This document shows, one piece after another, positions 7,973 to 16,511 of a stretch of DNA of 64,000 bases. The notes under the pieces were generated by a model. The model worked only from the letters and a program-made list of their open reading frames with translations, searched no databases and was not told the DNA's origin. The number at the start of each line of letters is the position of its first letter. Position 1 is the stretch's first letter. The stretch comes from Sulfurovum sp. (lineage in GTDB: Bacteria > Campylobacterota > Campylobacteria > Campylobacterales > Sulfurovaceae), in NCBI GenBank assembly GCA_023955225.1, contig JAGSGJ010000002.1:10388-74387 (forward strand), given 5' to 3'. Both the position numbers and the translations under genes were made by a program.

Positions 7973-10078
7973 ATGAAAATAAAATATTCATTAATAACGC
8001 TACTGGCTTTATCATCAATTAACGCTGAAGAGGTTAGTTTGGGAGCAGTGAGTGTTACCGCGACAAAGATCGCAACACCAACAAAGGATGTATCTCAATC
8101 GATTGCAGTGATAGATGAACAAACGATAGAAGATAAAAATATATTGAATATTCAAGAAGCTATAGAAAATATACCAGGTGTAAATGCAGAATCATCAACT
8201 AATTCACCAAGTCCTAGACTTATTATCAGAGGAGCGGGACTTAAGGCTAGATATGGGGTTAGAGAGATCATGGTAATGAAAGATGGTGTACCATTAACAG
8301 ATCCAGATTCATTTACCAGATTTGACTTTATCGATATGCAAGATGTATCTAGTATAGAGGTTCAAAAGGGACCAGGTTCTATCAATGCAGCAAATACAAC
8401 TGGTGGTGTAATTCAGCTTATAACAAAGTCTGTATTTGAAGATGGAGAAGACAGAATCAAAATAGGTGTGGGTGATGATGGACAAAAGAATGTAAATCTA
8501 AAAGTGCGTGGTGCACTTAGCGAGAAGGATTTCGTTTCTTTTACTTTCTCAAAGCGTGAACTTGACAACAACTGGAGAGATAATAATGATTTTGATGCAA
8601 CGCAAGCTACATTGAAACATGGTCATATTTTTGAAGATGAGGCTACTCTAGAAACAGAGTTTTCCTACACAGAGTCAAAAATGAACATACCAACATCAAT
8701 GACATCTGATGAATTTGAGACCTTTAAAGAAACTGGTGAACAACATGATACCGAGGCTATATGGCAACACAGTGCTAGAGATTCTAAAATTTTTGCGATA
8801 AATACCAAATATGAAAAAGCGATCGGTGATGTATTATTGAAACCAAGATTTTATTTTAATACATGGGAACATTTTCACCCTGTAACTGGTATGATAAATG
8901 ACAGTGATGACAATAGCGTATACGGTACGGATTTAGAACTTAACTATAATCATAAACTGTTTGATACTGAAGCATCACTTGTAGCCGGTGTGACGTATAA
9001 AGTTGACATCACAAATGATGCGGAGAAGTATCAATATTTAGAGTACGATAAAAATATATTTTCAGATAGAATTAGTAAAACATTGTCTAATGAAAAAGGT
9101 GAGTTAGCTCAAATTGAAGATAGTAAAACTGTACTTTATGGTGCATATTTTATGGAAACATTTTCTCCTTCTGACGATATAACCATTGATATAAGTACAA
9201 GAGTAGATAAATTAAGTCTTGATATTGATGGATTTGCCTTTTCTGAATACAGTTGGAGCGCTGGTGATTATGATGATGTAAATAGCATCATTGATGTGGA
9301 TAAAGACTATACATTGTTTTCTGCAAAACTAGGAGCTATATATAAATTAACGGATACTTCAAATATGTATGCCTCTATCGCAACAGCCAATCAAGCACCT
9401 ACAGGAAGTGAGATTGAGGCAGCACAACAAGAAGGTATTGATCTTGATAAAAGTACAAATGTGAACTATGAGATAGGTGTTAAAACAAGGACTGAAAATC
9501 TATTAGTAGATTTAGCGATTTATCAAAATGATGTTGATGATGAGATTATACAAATTAAAGATGCTGATGATAATATCATTTATGATAATGCGGGTAAAAC
9601 GCAAAAAAGAGGTTTAGAATTTAACGCAGTCTATAGAGTTTCAGATTTACTAGATATAGGTGGTGCATATGCTTATAGTGATTTTAAATTTGTTAAATTT
9701 AGTGAAATTGTAACTCAGCCAGATTATAGCAAAATATCAGTTTCAAGAGCTGGCAACGCTTTACCTTATATCCCTAAAAATCAATACTCTTTATTTGCAG
9801 CATTTAAAATGAAAAATGGCTTTAAAGCAAGAGTAACGACAAAAAGTTGGGGAAGTTACTATATGGACAATGCAAATACCCAAAAATATGAAGGATATGA
9901 CTTTGTCACTGATTTAATGATAGGGTATGAACATCAAGCTCATAATATACAGTTAAACGTAAGAAACTTGACAGATGAATACTATGCGATGGAAGCTTTA
10001 AGAGATACTGGTTTGAAAGATTCTTATAAAGCCGCAGCTCCGCGAAGTGCTATGGTTACTTACACCTATAAATTTTAA
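7973..10078 (+). CDS. TonB-dependent outer-membrane receptor
   Basis: A 701-residue receptor with signal peptide (MKIKYSLITLLALSSINA), a TonB-box-like EEVSLGAVSVTATK segment, a plug domain (about residues 35-150, with GPGSINAANTTGGVIQLIT) and a C-terminal 22-strand-type barrel ending in the aromatic F of TYTYKF. It would import a metal chelate or other scarce ligand using TonB-ExbBD energy. The ATG at 7973 has AGGGAAG a few bases upstream; an in-frame ATG five codons earlier lacks one. The polyferredoxin gene follows after nine bases, suggesting one transcript and a reductive step after uptake. The ligand cannot be told from sequence; iron or copper are both possible. Confidence 0.9.
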   Translation: MKIKYSLITLLALSSINAEEVSLGAVSVTATKIATPTKDVSQSIAVIDEQTIEDKNILNIQEAIENIPGVNAESSTNSPSPRLIIRGAGLKARYGVREIMVMKDGVPLTDPDSFTRFDFIDMQDVSSIEVQKGPGSINAANTTGGVIQLITKSVFEDGEDRIKIGVGDDGQKNVNLKVRGALSEKDFVSFTFSKRELDNNWRDNNDFDATQATLKHGHIFEDEATLETEFSYTESKMNIPTSMTSDEFETFKETGEQHDTEAIWQHSARDSKIFAINTKYEKAIGDVLLKPRFYFNTWEHFHPVTGMINDSDDNSVYGTDLELNYNHKLFDTEASLVAGVTYKVDITNDAEKYQYLEYDKNIFSDRISKTLSNEKGELAQIEDSKTVLYGAYFMETFSPSDDITIDISTRVDKLSLDIDGFAFSEYSWSAGDYDDVNSIIDVDKDYTLFSAKLGAIYKLTDTSNMYASIATANQAPTGSEIEAAQQEGIDLDKSTNVNYEIGVKTRTENLLVDLAIYQNDVDDEIIQIKDADDNIIYDNAGKTQKRGLEFNAVYRVSDLLDIGGAYAYSDFKFVKFSEIVTQPDYSKISVSRAGNALPYIPKNQYSLFAAFKMKNGFKARVTTKSWGSYYMDNANTQKYEGYDFVTDLMIGYEHQAHNIQLNVRNLTDEYYAMEALRDTGLKDSYKAAAPRSAMVTYTYKF

Positions 10079-10087
10079 GGATAACGG

Positions 10088-11581
10088 ATGGTAGAGTTCA
10101 AAGAAAATAGAGATAGAAACGATATATACGGCATGCCGGTATTAGGATTTTTATTTAAAAACCAAACTTTTATGATGGTGTTGAAGATATCTGTTCTTGC
10201 TCTATTTATCTATGGTGTCTATATGGGATTTGCGGATCCAGGTAGAGAAAATATTTTTACTACCTACCTTTTTTGGGGGCTCTTCTGGTCACTCTTTATA
10301 GTGGTCACTCTTTCCACCTTTGGTAGGATCTTTTGCGGTATCTGTCCGCATGGTTTTTTGGGGAAATATATCACAAAGTTCGGTCTAAAAAAAGAGATGC
10401 CCAACTTTTTGAAAAATAGATTTATCGGTATATTCATCCTCTTTTTTGGATGGTGGGCTATTTATTATGCAGCACCAGAATTTTGGAAAGTACCCCTTGC
10501 CACAGCTTGGCTTTTTACTTCGCTTACAGTGATTGCTTTTGTATTTTATTATCTCTATAAAGATATGAGTTACTGCAAATACATCTGTCCTATCGGGACC
10601 TTGACAAAAGCCTATGCTAAAGTATCATTTACAGAGCTGGGTACGTATAAAGAGGATTGTAGCAGCTGTAAAACATTGGATTGTGCTGTAGCCTGCTCGT
10701 ATAACTTAAATCCATTCTCTTTTGACAATAAAAACTCTATGGATGACTGTACGCTTTGTATGGATTGTAGCGATGCTTGTGATTCGGTCGCTTTCAGGTT
10801 TACAAAACCTTCGAGATCGTTGTTTGAAAAGTTCAAATACAATAAAGCAGAAGTGTGGGCTTTTATACTCATCACAGCGGCTATTTCACTTACGATGGTT
10901 TTTCACCATGGACTAAATCGTTCTGCCATTGCAGATGAATTTATCTGGTCAAGAACAGCAGTGTTTGCACAACAGTATATCGATTTTGGAACATTGGATG
11001 CTGTAGGAATGTTTGCATTTATTTATGCAACATTACTTGCGATAGGTGTTGTCTATATAGGCATGTTTGTAGCATCGAAGGTGTTAAAAGCATCTTTTGA
11101 AAAGACATTTTATACCTTAGGTTACGCATTTGCTCCTCTGTTCATCATCGGTGGTTTAGCACATTTGATACAGGGCTTTTTGACGCATAATTATGCAGAT
11201 ATAGCAAACGGTTTCATATATGGATTTGGTCTAGATATGGGAATAGTAGAAAACCTTGCGTCAAGAAAAGATGCATGGATATATATGTTTGAAGTCATTC
11301 CTTTTATAGCTGTGATTTGGGGATATCTGATCCTTGCAAAAAGAATTAAATCGTTTAATGCAACGAAGATTAAAAAGGTTACAGCATTTGTTTTTGCTTC
11401 TTCTCTTATAACGCTATACTTGTCAACAAATTTATATAAAACGTATGTATTTAAAACATATGGAATGGCACAAAGAAGTCATCATGGAAGTCATGGGAAT
11501 CATGATGCAGCTAAAACTGTCAAAGCAGAAAAACCTGTGATGAAATGTGAATCCGGTAAATGTGCTGCAGGTATGAAATAA
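10088..11581 (+). CDS. Polytopic membrane polyferredoxin (NapH/CcoG-like) with metal-ligand tail
   Basis: A 497-residue inner-membrane protein. Two membrane-proximal motifs CxxCP (C83/C86) and CxxxCP (C163/C167), as in the NapH/NosR/CcoG group, are followed by two ferredoxin-type clusters (C191, C194, C199, C203 and C221, C224, C227, C231). About five more transmembrane segments follow from residue 258. The extreme C-terminus is rich in His, Met and Cys, with HHGSHGNH and MKCESGKCAAGMK. The family moves electrons across or along the membrane; CcoG reduces Cu(II). Paired with the TonB receptor nine bases upstream, it may reduce an imported metal. That role is inference. Confidence 0.8.
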   Translation: MVEFKENRDRNDIYGMPVLGFLFKNQTFMMVLKISVLALFIYGVYMGFADPGRENIFTTYLFWGLFWSLFIVVTLSTFGRIFCGICPHGFLGKYITKFGLKKEMPNFLKNRFIGIFILFFGWWAIYYAAPEFWKVPLATAWLFTSLTVIAFVFYYLYKDMSYCKYICPIGTLTKAYAKVSFTELGTYKEDCSSCKTLDCAVACSYNLNPFSFDNKNSMDDCTLCMDCSDACDSVAFRFTKPSRSLFEKFKYNKAEVWAFILITAAISLTMVFHHGLNRSAIADEFIWSRTAVFAQQYIDFGTLDAVGMFAFIYATLLAIGVVYIGMFVASKVLKASFEKTFYTLGYAFAPLFIIGGLAHLIQGFLTHNYADIANGFIYGFGLDMGIVENLASRKDAWIYMFEVIPFIAVIWGYLILAKRIKSFNATKIKKVTAFVFASSLITLYLSTNLYKTYVFKTYGMAQRSHHGSHGNHDAAKTVKAEKPVMKCESGKCAAGMK

Positions 11582-11615
11582 GACGTAGCACCATGATTGT
11601 GCATTAATTAGTGAC

Positions 11616-11632
11616 CTGTCAATTACTGACAG
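11616..11632. repeat. Short inverted repeat CTGTCA-N5-TGACAG
   Basis: Perfect six-base arms with a five-base spacer in the 87-bp gap between the convergent polyferredoxin and murJ genes. A TATAAT hexamer at 11637-11642 lies just after it, but no plus-strand gene follows. It could be an operator, a weak terminator stem or chance. Confidence 0.3.
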
Positions 11633-11668
11633 TTACTATAATGTATAAAGCTATAACAAAAGAGTAGC

Positions 11669-13075
11669 TTAGCGTATATAGCCCAGTAGTAAGAGATTGA
11701 CCTGATGTAATACAAAAGAAAAGAGCAGTAACCCTAAGAGCCAATAAAGAGATCTTTTTGATCTGATGATCTCCAAAAATCTATCTGTACCCACTTCTTT
11801 TACGGTAAGGATAAAAAGCACCCACCCCCCGATACTACCAGCCAATGCTAGCCCTGAAGCTCCTAGAGGGTGCATGAGTATCAGTGATCCTGTGACAGAC
11901 GTAATAAGAGAGTAGACAGCGATTTTGGCTGCCTTAAGGTGTCTATGGGATGCATAAAGAAAAAGAGAAAAGAGTTTTGCCAGTCCAAACGGAAGCAAAC
12001 CTACCATATACATTTGAAGTACACTTACTGTCTCCAGTGTTTGTATAGTTGTAAATTTTCCTCTCTCAAAAAGTAACCATACGATGGGCTCAGCCAGTAA
12101 AATACCACCAACCATTGCTGCACCTAACAAAAATGCAAGTAACCAAAAGGCTTGGTTTAAATTTTTATATGCTTCTGTTTCATTTTTATTTTTAAGGGCC
12201 TTTGAAACAGCAGGGAAAAGAACGGTAGCTGTAGCAATGGCAATGATGGCAAGAGGAAGTTGAAAAACACGGTTGGCGTAAAAGAGGTAGGAGACGGAAC
12301 CGGTCATTAAAAATGTTGCTAAAAGTGTGTCTATAAAAGCAGAGATCTGAGGTGTGGAGTTTCCCAGTATCCCTGGTAAAAATAGAGATTGAAAGTGTTT
12401 CTTCTCTTCATCGACATCTTTGCTTTTTCTATATTTCCATCCACCTAAAAGAAGCTTGTGAAGATTAAATTTATTGAGTGCGATAAGGTGTGTCATTACC
12501 TGCAACACTCCACCGATGAGTACAGCAAAACTAAGTGCATACGCTACTGTTTTTGGATCTTCTTTCATATAGATATAAAGTGCTGCTATCATAGAGATGT
12601 TGAGTAGGGCTGTGGACATGGCTGTTGTAGCAAAATGGTTTTTGTACTGTAGCAGTGTGGCTAAAAATGTTACGATAAAGATGAGGTCCAGGTACCAAAA
12701 GTTTATGGCAGTCATAGGTGAAGTGTTGGCTATCAGTTCACTGTTCCATCCCCAAGCCAAGAGTTTGGTGATAGGTTCAGGAAAAAAGGTAATGAGCAAT
12801 GAGAAGGCCATCAAAAAGAGTAGAAATCGTAAAAATATAGCTGTCGCAAAAACGCCTTTATGTTTGGACGCTACAAAAGAGGGCATAAATGCCTGGGTAA
12901 ATGCACCTTCTGCAAAGATACGACGAAAAAGATTCGGCAGTTTAAATGCGATGAAAAACATATCACTCCACATAGAGGCACCTAGAGCAGAAGCCATAAG
13001 TACATCACGCCCCAGGCCGGTAACACGTGAAAATAAGATACCAAAGCTGTTGGTAAAGATAGATTTTAAGCGCAT
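11669..13075 (-). CDS. murJ: Lipid II flippase MurJ (MviN)
   Basis: Polytopic membrane protein of 468 residues in the MATE/MOP superfamily. It flips the peptidoglycan precursor lipid II to the periplasmic face. The N-terminus carries the family signature GILFSRVTGLGRDVLMASALG and the following PNLFRRIFAEGAFTQAFMP stretch with conserved charged residues in the cavity. About 13-14 hydrophobic helices are visible; length is slightly below the 500-plus residues of enterobacterial MurJ. Divergent from ruvA, with a 136-bp intergenic region between their starts; convergent with the polyferredoxin gene. Confidence 0.95.
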   Translation of the reverse strand: MRLKSIFTNSFGILFSRVTGLGRDVLMASALGASMWSDMFFIAFKLPNLFRRIFAEGAFTQAFMPSFVASKHKGVFATAIFLRFLLFLMAFSLLITFFPEPITKLLAWGWNSELIANTSPMTAINFWYLDLIFIVTFLATLLQYKNHFATTAMSTALLNISMIAALYIYMKEDPKTVAYALSFAVLIGGVLQVMTHLIALNKFNLHKLLLGGWKYRKSKDVDEEKKHFQSLFLPGILGNSTPQISAFIDTLLATFLMTGSVSYLFYANRVFQLPLAIIAIATATVLFPAVSKALKNKNETEAYKNLNQAFWLLAFLLGAAMVGGILLAEPIVWLLFERGKFTTIQTLETVSVLQMYMVGLLPFGLAKLFSLFLYASHRHLKAAKIAVYSLITSVTGSLILMHPLGASGLALAGSIGGWVLFILTVKEVGTDRFLEIIRSKRSLYWLLGLLLFSFVLHQVNLLLLGYIR

Positions 13076-13134
13076 AATTTTCTTTAGTTTTAAGTTAAGA
13101 GTATTTTAGCGTAATGTTGATATGAATTAAAAAC

Positions 13135-13149
13135 ATGTCAATTTGACAT
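13135..13149. promoter_or_regulatory. Palindrome ATGTCAA-T-TTGACAT between murJ and ruvA
   Basis: A perfect 15-base palindrome in the divergent promoter region. The right arm contains TTGACA, a consensus -35 hexamer, and TATACT at 13178-13183 could be a -10 for ruvA, though the spacing from this TTGACA is too long for one promoter. The palindrome may be an operator for either gene. Confidence 0.35.
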
Positions 13150-13211
13150 ATTTATACATCTGCAGTCAAACTCTTGATATACTGTGACAACTTAAATGAA
13201 TAAGGGCAGAT

Positions 13212-13769
13212 ATGATAGTAGGCATAGAAGGTACAGTAGAAAGAAAAGACCCCACTTTTGTACATATAAATGTAAATGGATTGATCTATGAAGTGATGGT
13301 GTCTATCAATACATCAAACGCTATAGCAGACAAGAAAGTAAAACTTTTTGTGACACAGGTTATACGTGAAGATGCTAATCTTCTTTTTGGATTTATGGAT
13401 ACGAATGAAAAGAAAATGTTTGACACTGTTCTGAAGATAAATGGCGTAGGGCCTAAAGTAGGATTGGCTATCTGTTCTACATTTACACCTAGCACTTTTG
13501 CAAAAGTAGTGGCTTCAAAAGATGTTAGTATGCTGAAACGTGTACCTGGTATAGGGCCTAAGGCGGCTAGTCGCATCTTGGTGGAATTGGCTGATTTCAT
13601 TGTAGATGGAAATGAAGAGAGTGCTAACAGTGGTGCATTGGGTGAAGCAATGATGGCCCTTGAGAGTTTAGGATTTAAAAAAGATGCCATCCAAAAAGCA
13701 CTTCACGGAGGCAGCGGAGATACGAGTACACTGGTCAAAGAGGGATTAAAAAAATTACAGAGATTGTAA
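13212..13769 (+). CDS. ruvA: Holliday junction DNA helicase subunit RuvA
   Basis: A 185-residue DNA-binding subunit of the RuvAB branch-migration complex. Domain I is an OB fold (residues about 1-62). Domain II has two helix-hairpin-helix motifs, [12 protein letters not shown] and [16 protein letters not shown], and the C-terminal domain III contacts RuvB ([16 protein letters not shown]). Length is a little shorter than in Escherichia coli (203), with a compact linker. Start ATG preceded by AAGGGCAG. Standalone here; no ruvB or ruvC in the window. Confidence 0.97.
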   Translation: MIVGIEGTVERKDPTFVHINVNGLIYEVMVSINTSNAIADKKVKLFVTQVIREDANLLFGFMDTNEKKMFDTVLKINGVGPKVGLAICSTFTPSTFAKVVASKDVSMLKRVPGIGPKAASRILVELADFIVDGNEESANSGALGEAMMALESLGFKKDAIQKALHGGSGDTSTLVKEGLKKLQRL

Positions 13770-13806
13770 AAGTATATTATTTCCCAGGATGTTCTAGTGA
13801 TCCCTT

Positions 13807-13977
13807 TTAGTTAGAAAGAAAGTAAATGAATGCAAGATAACTTAGGAATCCACCTAACATCCAAGCAACTATATGAATAATCCTAATTTTACATTTTGCT
13901 TCATCTTTCTCAACTAATTCATTTATTAGTTTATTAGCAGTTGCTAACTCTTTTTCTAGTTCTTCAATTGTTTTCAT
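13807..13977 (-). CDS. Small single-pass membrane protein, 56 residues
   Basis: Short open frame starting MKTIEELEKELATANK and ending FIYFLSN. The N-terminal 30 residues form a charged heptad-like helix (predicted coiled coil), and residues about 33-54 form one transmembrane segment. AAAGG lies eight bases before the ATG, a fair ribosome site. It is convergent with ruvA and downstream of nothing obvious; 116 bp separate it from the barrel gene on the same strand. No family recognised. The regular coil-plus-membrane design and ribosome site support a real gene. Confidence 0.6.
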   Translation of the reverse strand: MKTIEELEKELATANKLINELVEKDEAKCKIRIIHIVAWMLGGFLSYLAFIYFLSN

Positions 13978-14093
13978 ATTTAGCCTTTATTGTATAACTA
14001 ATTATAAAGTTTAAAGCTTTAAGTATCCTGCGTTTAGCACTCACCTGTACTAGAGATATTGAAAAAGCAAAACAGCGATAGAAGTATTTGGTT

Positions 14094-14900
14094 TTACCAA
14101 ATACTATATCCAAATTTGATACTCACTGAATTCTTTAGTTCATCTTCTATCTGATGACTGTATGAGAGTGTAGTAAACCATTTGTTATTGATCTTGTAGA
14201 AGAGGGTGGAGATAATGGAATGTGCCGGATTATTGGTTGTAAACTTACTTTGGGCATAGCTGTACGCAAGATTGGCATAAAGATCTTTTGTAAAAAAGTA
14301 TCCAGAGCCAACATAGAAGGTATTGATATCTTGGAAAGGAGTTATGATCTCATCATCATTGATAAAAGTATGACTTGCTCCTGCAAAAACAGATAGAGAA
14401 GATTTAGGGTAATAGACAACGGAGCTATAAAGTGTATAGTCTGTTTTGTTACCTATAAAATCGTAAGTAGGTAGTCTAACACCTACACCTAGACCTACTT
14501 TTAAAGATTTAGTGAGTTTGAATTTTCGCTTTATTTTGAGGGTTGTGTCTTGCATACCATTATCATCATCGGTGCTAAAATACCCTGTTCGTAGTGAATA
14601 GCTCCAGTTATCAAGATAATAACTGATCTGGAACTTTGTTGTATGTTGTGTATCTCTGTCAACTAGATCTTCATTGTTACTATATCCATAACCAAAACTC
14701 ACATCTAAGCTCCCACTGTCCCTTTCTTCAGGAAATAGTAATGTACTGGTTGAACATCCTTTATCATTTACTTCATTGAGAAAAGGTGTATTGAGACATT
14801 GATCTATATCGTCAGGGACACCATCCATATCTTGATCTTTGCTTGATTGTGCATGACTTAATGTCAAGAGCGTTAAGCTAAGTAAAAGTATTTTAGTCAT
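14094..14900 (-). CDS. Outer-membrane beta-barrel with calcium-binding-type DxDxDG repeat
   Basis: A 268-residue protein: signal peptide (MTKILLLSLTLLTLSHA), then a thrombospondin-type-3-like loop DQDMDGVPDDIDQC (residues 22-35), a second Cys at 49, and about 200 residues of alternating strands ending in SIKFGYSIW. The open frame extends 44 codons further upstream, but that part is an out-of-frame reading of the neighbour's 24-base repeats, so the ATG at 14900, overlapping the neighbour's stop by eight bases, is chosen. Translation is likely coupled to the acidic repeat protein. Function unknown; the pair with an acidic partner behind a two-component system suggests cation-related envelope sensing (inference). 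Confidence 0.7.
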   Translation of the reverse strand: MTKILLLSLTLLTLSHAQSSKDQDMDGVPDDIDQCLNTPFLNEVNDKGCSTSTLLFPEERDSGSLDVSFGYGYSNNEDLVDRDTQHTTKFQISYYLDNWSYSLRTGYFSTDDDNGMQDTTLKIKRKFKLTKSLKVGLGVGVRLPTYDFIGNKTDYTLYSSVVYYPKSSLSVFAGASHTFINDDEIITPFQDINTFYVGSGYFFTKDLYANLAYSYAQSKFTTNNPAHSIISTLFYKINNKWFTTLSYSHQIEDELKNSVSIKFGYSIW

Positions 14901-15429
14901 CATTGGTTTCATCCTCAATGTGGTCTTCAGTCTCATCCTCAATGTGGTCTTCAGTCTCATCCTCAATGTGGTCTTCAGTCTCATCTTCAATATGGTCTTC
15001 AGTCTCATCTTCAATATGATCTTCAGTTTCATTTTCTAGATGCTCTTCTGTCTCGTCTTCAATATGATCCTCAGACTCATCTTCAATGTGCTCTTCACTT
15101 TCATCTTCAATGTAGTCTTCTGCTTCACTTTTATGTCCAGAACGTACGTCATCAGTACACTCTTTTGTTGTAGAAAAAACTTTTCCTTTGTACGTACAGG
15201 TAGGATTAGCATGTTTTTGTAACTCTCTGATCGCTCGATAACTATGTTGACTTCGGGTAATCGATTTGAGTTTTGTGATGGCATCTATACGTTCTTCTTC
15301 TTGCATATGAATAATTTCTTTTTTAAAGGCATTCATAAGCATAAAACGTTCTTCAACAGATGCATTCTGAATAGCATCAATACGTGCATCAACAGTTGCA
15401 CAAAGAGGTACCATGAGGAACAATAACAA
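14893..15429 (-). CDS. Exported acidic octapeptide-repeat protein
   Basis: Protein of at least 178 residues. A hydrophobic leader ends LCATVDA, then a helical region (residues 15-75) and a two-Cys segment (CTYKGKVFSTTKEC), then nine tandem eight-residue units of the type EDHIEDET (residues 104-175), ending NDD. The 15429 start is a TTG giving a leader without basic residues. The frame is open upstream and would add IKPFILQR just after a strong GGGAGG ribosome site, but no ATG, GTG or TTG stands there; an ATC codon at 15457-15459 is the best-placed candidate. Lies between the kinase gene and the barrel gene. Acidic His-containing repeats suggest metal binding; no family recognised. Confidence 0.65.
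   Translation of the reverse strand: MLLFLMVPLCATVDARIDAIQNASVEERFMLMNAFKKEIIHMQEEERIDAITKLKSITRSQHSYRAIRELQKHANPTCTYKGKVFSTTKECTDDVRSGHKSEAEDYIEDESEEHIEDESEDHIEDETEEHLENETEDHIEDETEDHIEDETEDHIEDETEDHIEDETEDHIEDETNDD
14905..15120 (-). repeat. Nine 24-bp tandem repeats encoding an acidic octapeptide
   Basis: Each 24-base unit encodes E-D/E-H/Y-I/L-E-D/N-E-S/T. Units nearest the 3' end of the gene are almost identical in DNA, whereas those nearest the 5' end have diverged, suggesting expansion at the 3' end. Because the unit length is a multiple of three, changes in copy number keep the frame and the overlap with the next gene. Confidence 0.9.
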
Positions 15430-15461
15430 TAGTAAGCGTTGTAAAATAAATGGTTTGATAA

Positions 15462-16511
15462 CTATTCCTCCCTCAAATGTTGAAAATGCAATATGATCTT
15501 TGTACCGCTGTTTATCTGACTTTGAATGCTCATACCAATATTGAGTTCATTACATAACTTATTGACAATATGCAGTCCCAGACCGATGCCCCTGTCCTGT
15601 TCTTTATAGTAGCGATGCAAGACCTTATCTACATTTTTTATGCCCTTGCCTGTATCAGCTATCGTCACAGTCTCATTGGCAATAGTGACTTTGACCTCTC
15701 CGTGTACTTTATTATATTTTGCAGCATTACTTAGTATATTATCTAAAATTCTCATAAGCAGTTCATGATTGGTCGTTTTGACTAAGTCATTTTGTTTATC
15801 GTATATATATGCCAGATCAGGATAGATATTTTGTATATTTTTCAGACGTTCTTCCACTAGTTTTGCAATGTCTACATTTTGACTTTGAGAGGGAGAATTG
15901 TGTAGAAAACATTTTAAATTGTTTTGTAAGCGTAAGAGATTGTCTATACTTTTAGAGAGTCTGGTTATATAAGCATCTTCTCCTTTTTCATCTTGAAACA
16001 TTTTAATGTTCAGAACCATGGAGGTAATGGGGGTATTGAAATCATGCAGTATATCTTTAATGAATTCATCATTCAGGCGCAGTGCTTTTCTGATAGGGTT
16101 TAAGCTGTAAAAGGTAAAAAACAGTGCAACCCCTAAGAGCAGTAACGAGGCCAGAATAAATTGAAGCCAAAGTGACTGGGTGATCTCTTGTATATCTGCA
16201 TGAAGTTTGTCTGCAGTATATGAGATCTTCATATAGTATTTTTTTGATTTTGGAATCGTAAAGTAGGCATGTGTTCCGTTATTGTCATAAAGTGTGTTGA
16301 GTATGTTTTCACTTTGAGGGGCAAAATCAAAAGAGTACTGTTCACATTCTAAAGAATAACTACACAGTTGCATATCTTGTAAAAGCGTATGCCTGTATTC
16401 CGTTTTTTTTGTATGATACAATTCTATAAAAAGCAATACAAGGAGTATCTCTAAAAGAGAGAAAAAAACAAGAAAGTTTCTAAAGAGGGACTCTTTTTCA
16501 TAGTTTTTCAA
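15462..16511 (-). CDS. Sensor histidine kinase of a two-component system
   Basis: A 349-residue membrane kinase. Transmembrane helices lie at about 11-31 and 117-135, enclosing a small periplasmic sensor of about 80 residues with Cys at 50 and 56. Phospho-acceptor H156 sits in KDILHDFNTPI. The ATPase domain shows ILSNAAKYNK (N box), DTGKGI (G1) and GIGLGLHI (G2). The start is a TTG overlapping the regulator's stop region by 14 bases; AAAGGG is seven bases upstream, and no in-frame ATG fits as well. The partner is the OmpR-family regulator just upstream. The signal is unknown. Confidence 0.88.
   Translation of the reverse strand: MKNYEKESLFRNFLVFFSLLEILLVLLFIELYHTKKTEYRHTLLQDMQLCSYSLECEQYSFDFAPQSENILNTLYDNNGTHAYFTIPKSKKYYMKISYTADKLHADIQEITQSLWLQFILASLLLLGVALFFTFYSLNPIRKALRLNDEFIKDILHDFNTPITSMVLNIKMFQDEKGEDAYITRLSKSIDNLLRLQNNLKCFLHNSPSQSQNVDIAKLVEERLKNIQNIYPDLAYIYDKQNDLVKTTNHELLMRILDNILSNAAKYNKVHGEVKVTIANETVTIADTGKGIKNVDKVLHRYYKEQDRGIGLGLHIVNKLCNELNIGMSIQSQINSGTKIILHFQHLREE

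Noticed and set aside
14900..15032. Repetitive basic frame (MRLKTTLR units) extending the barrel gene upstream
   Set aside because: It is an out-of-frame reading of the 24-bp repeats of the overlapping acidic protein; the barrel's signal peptide starts at 14900.
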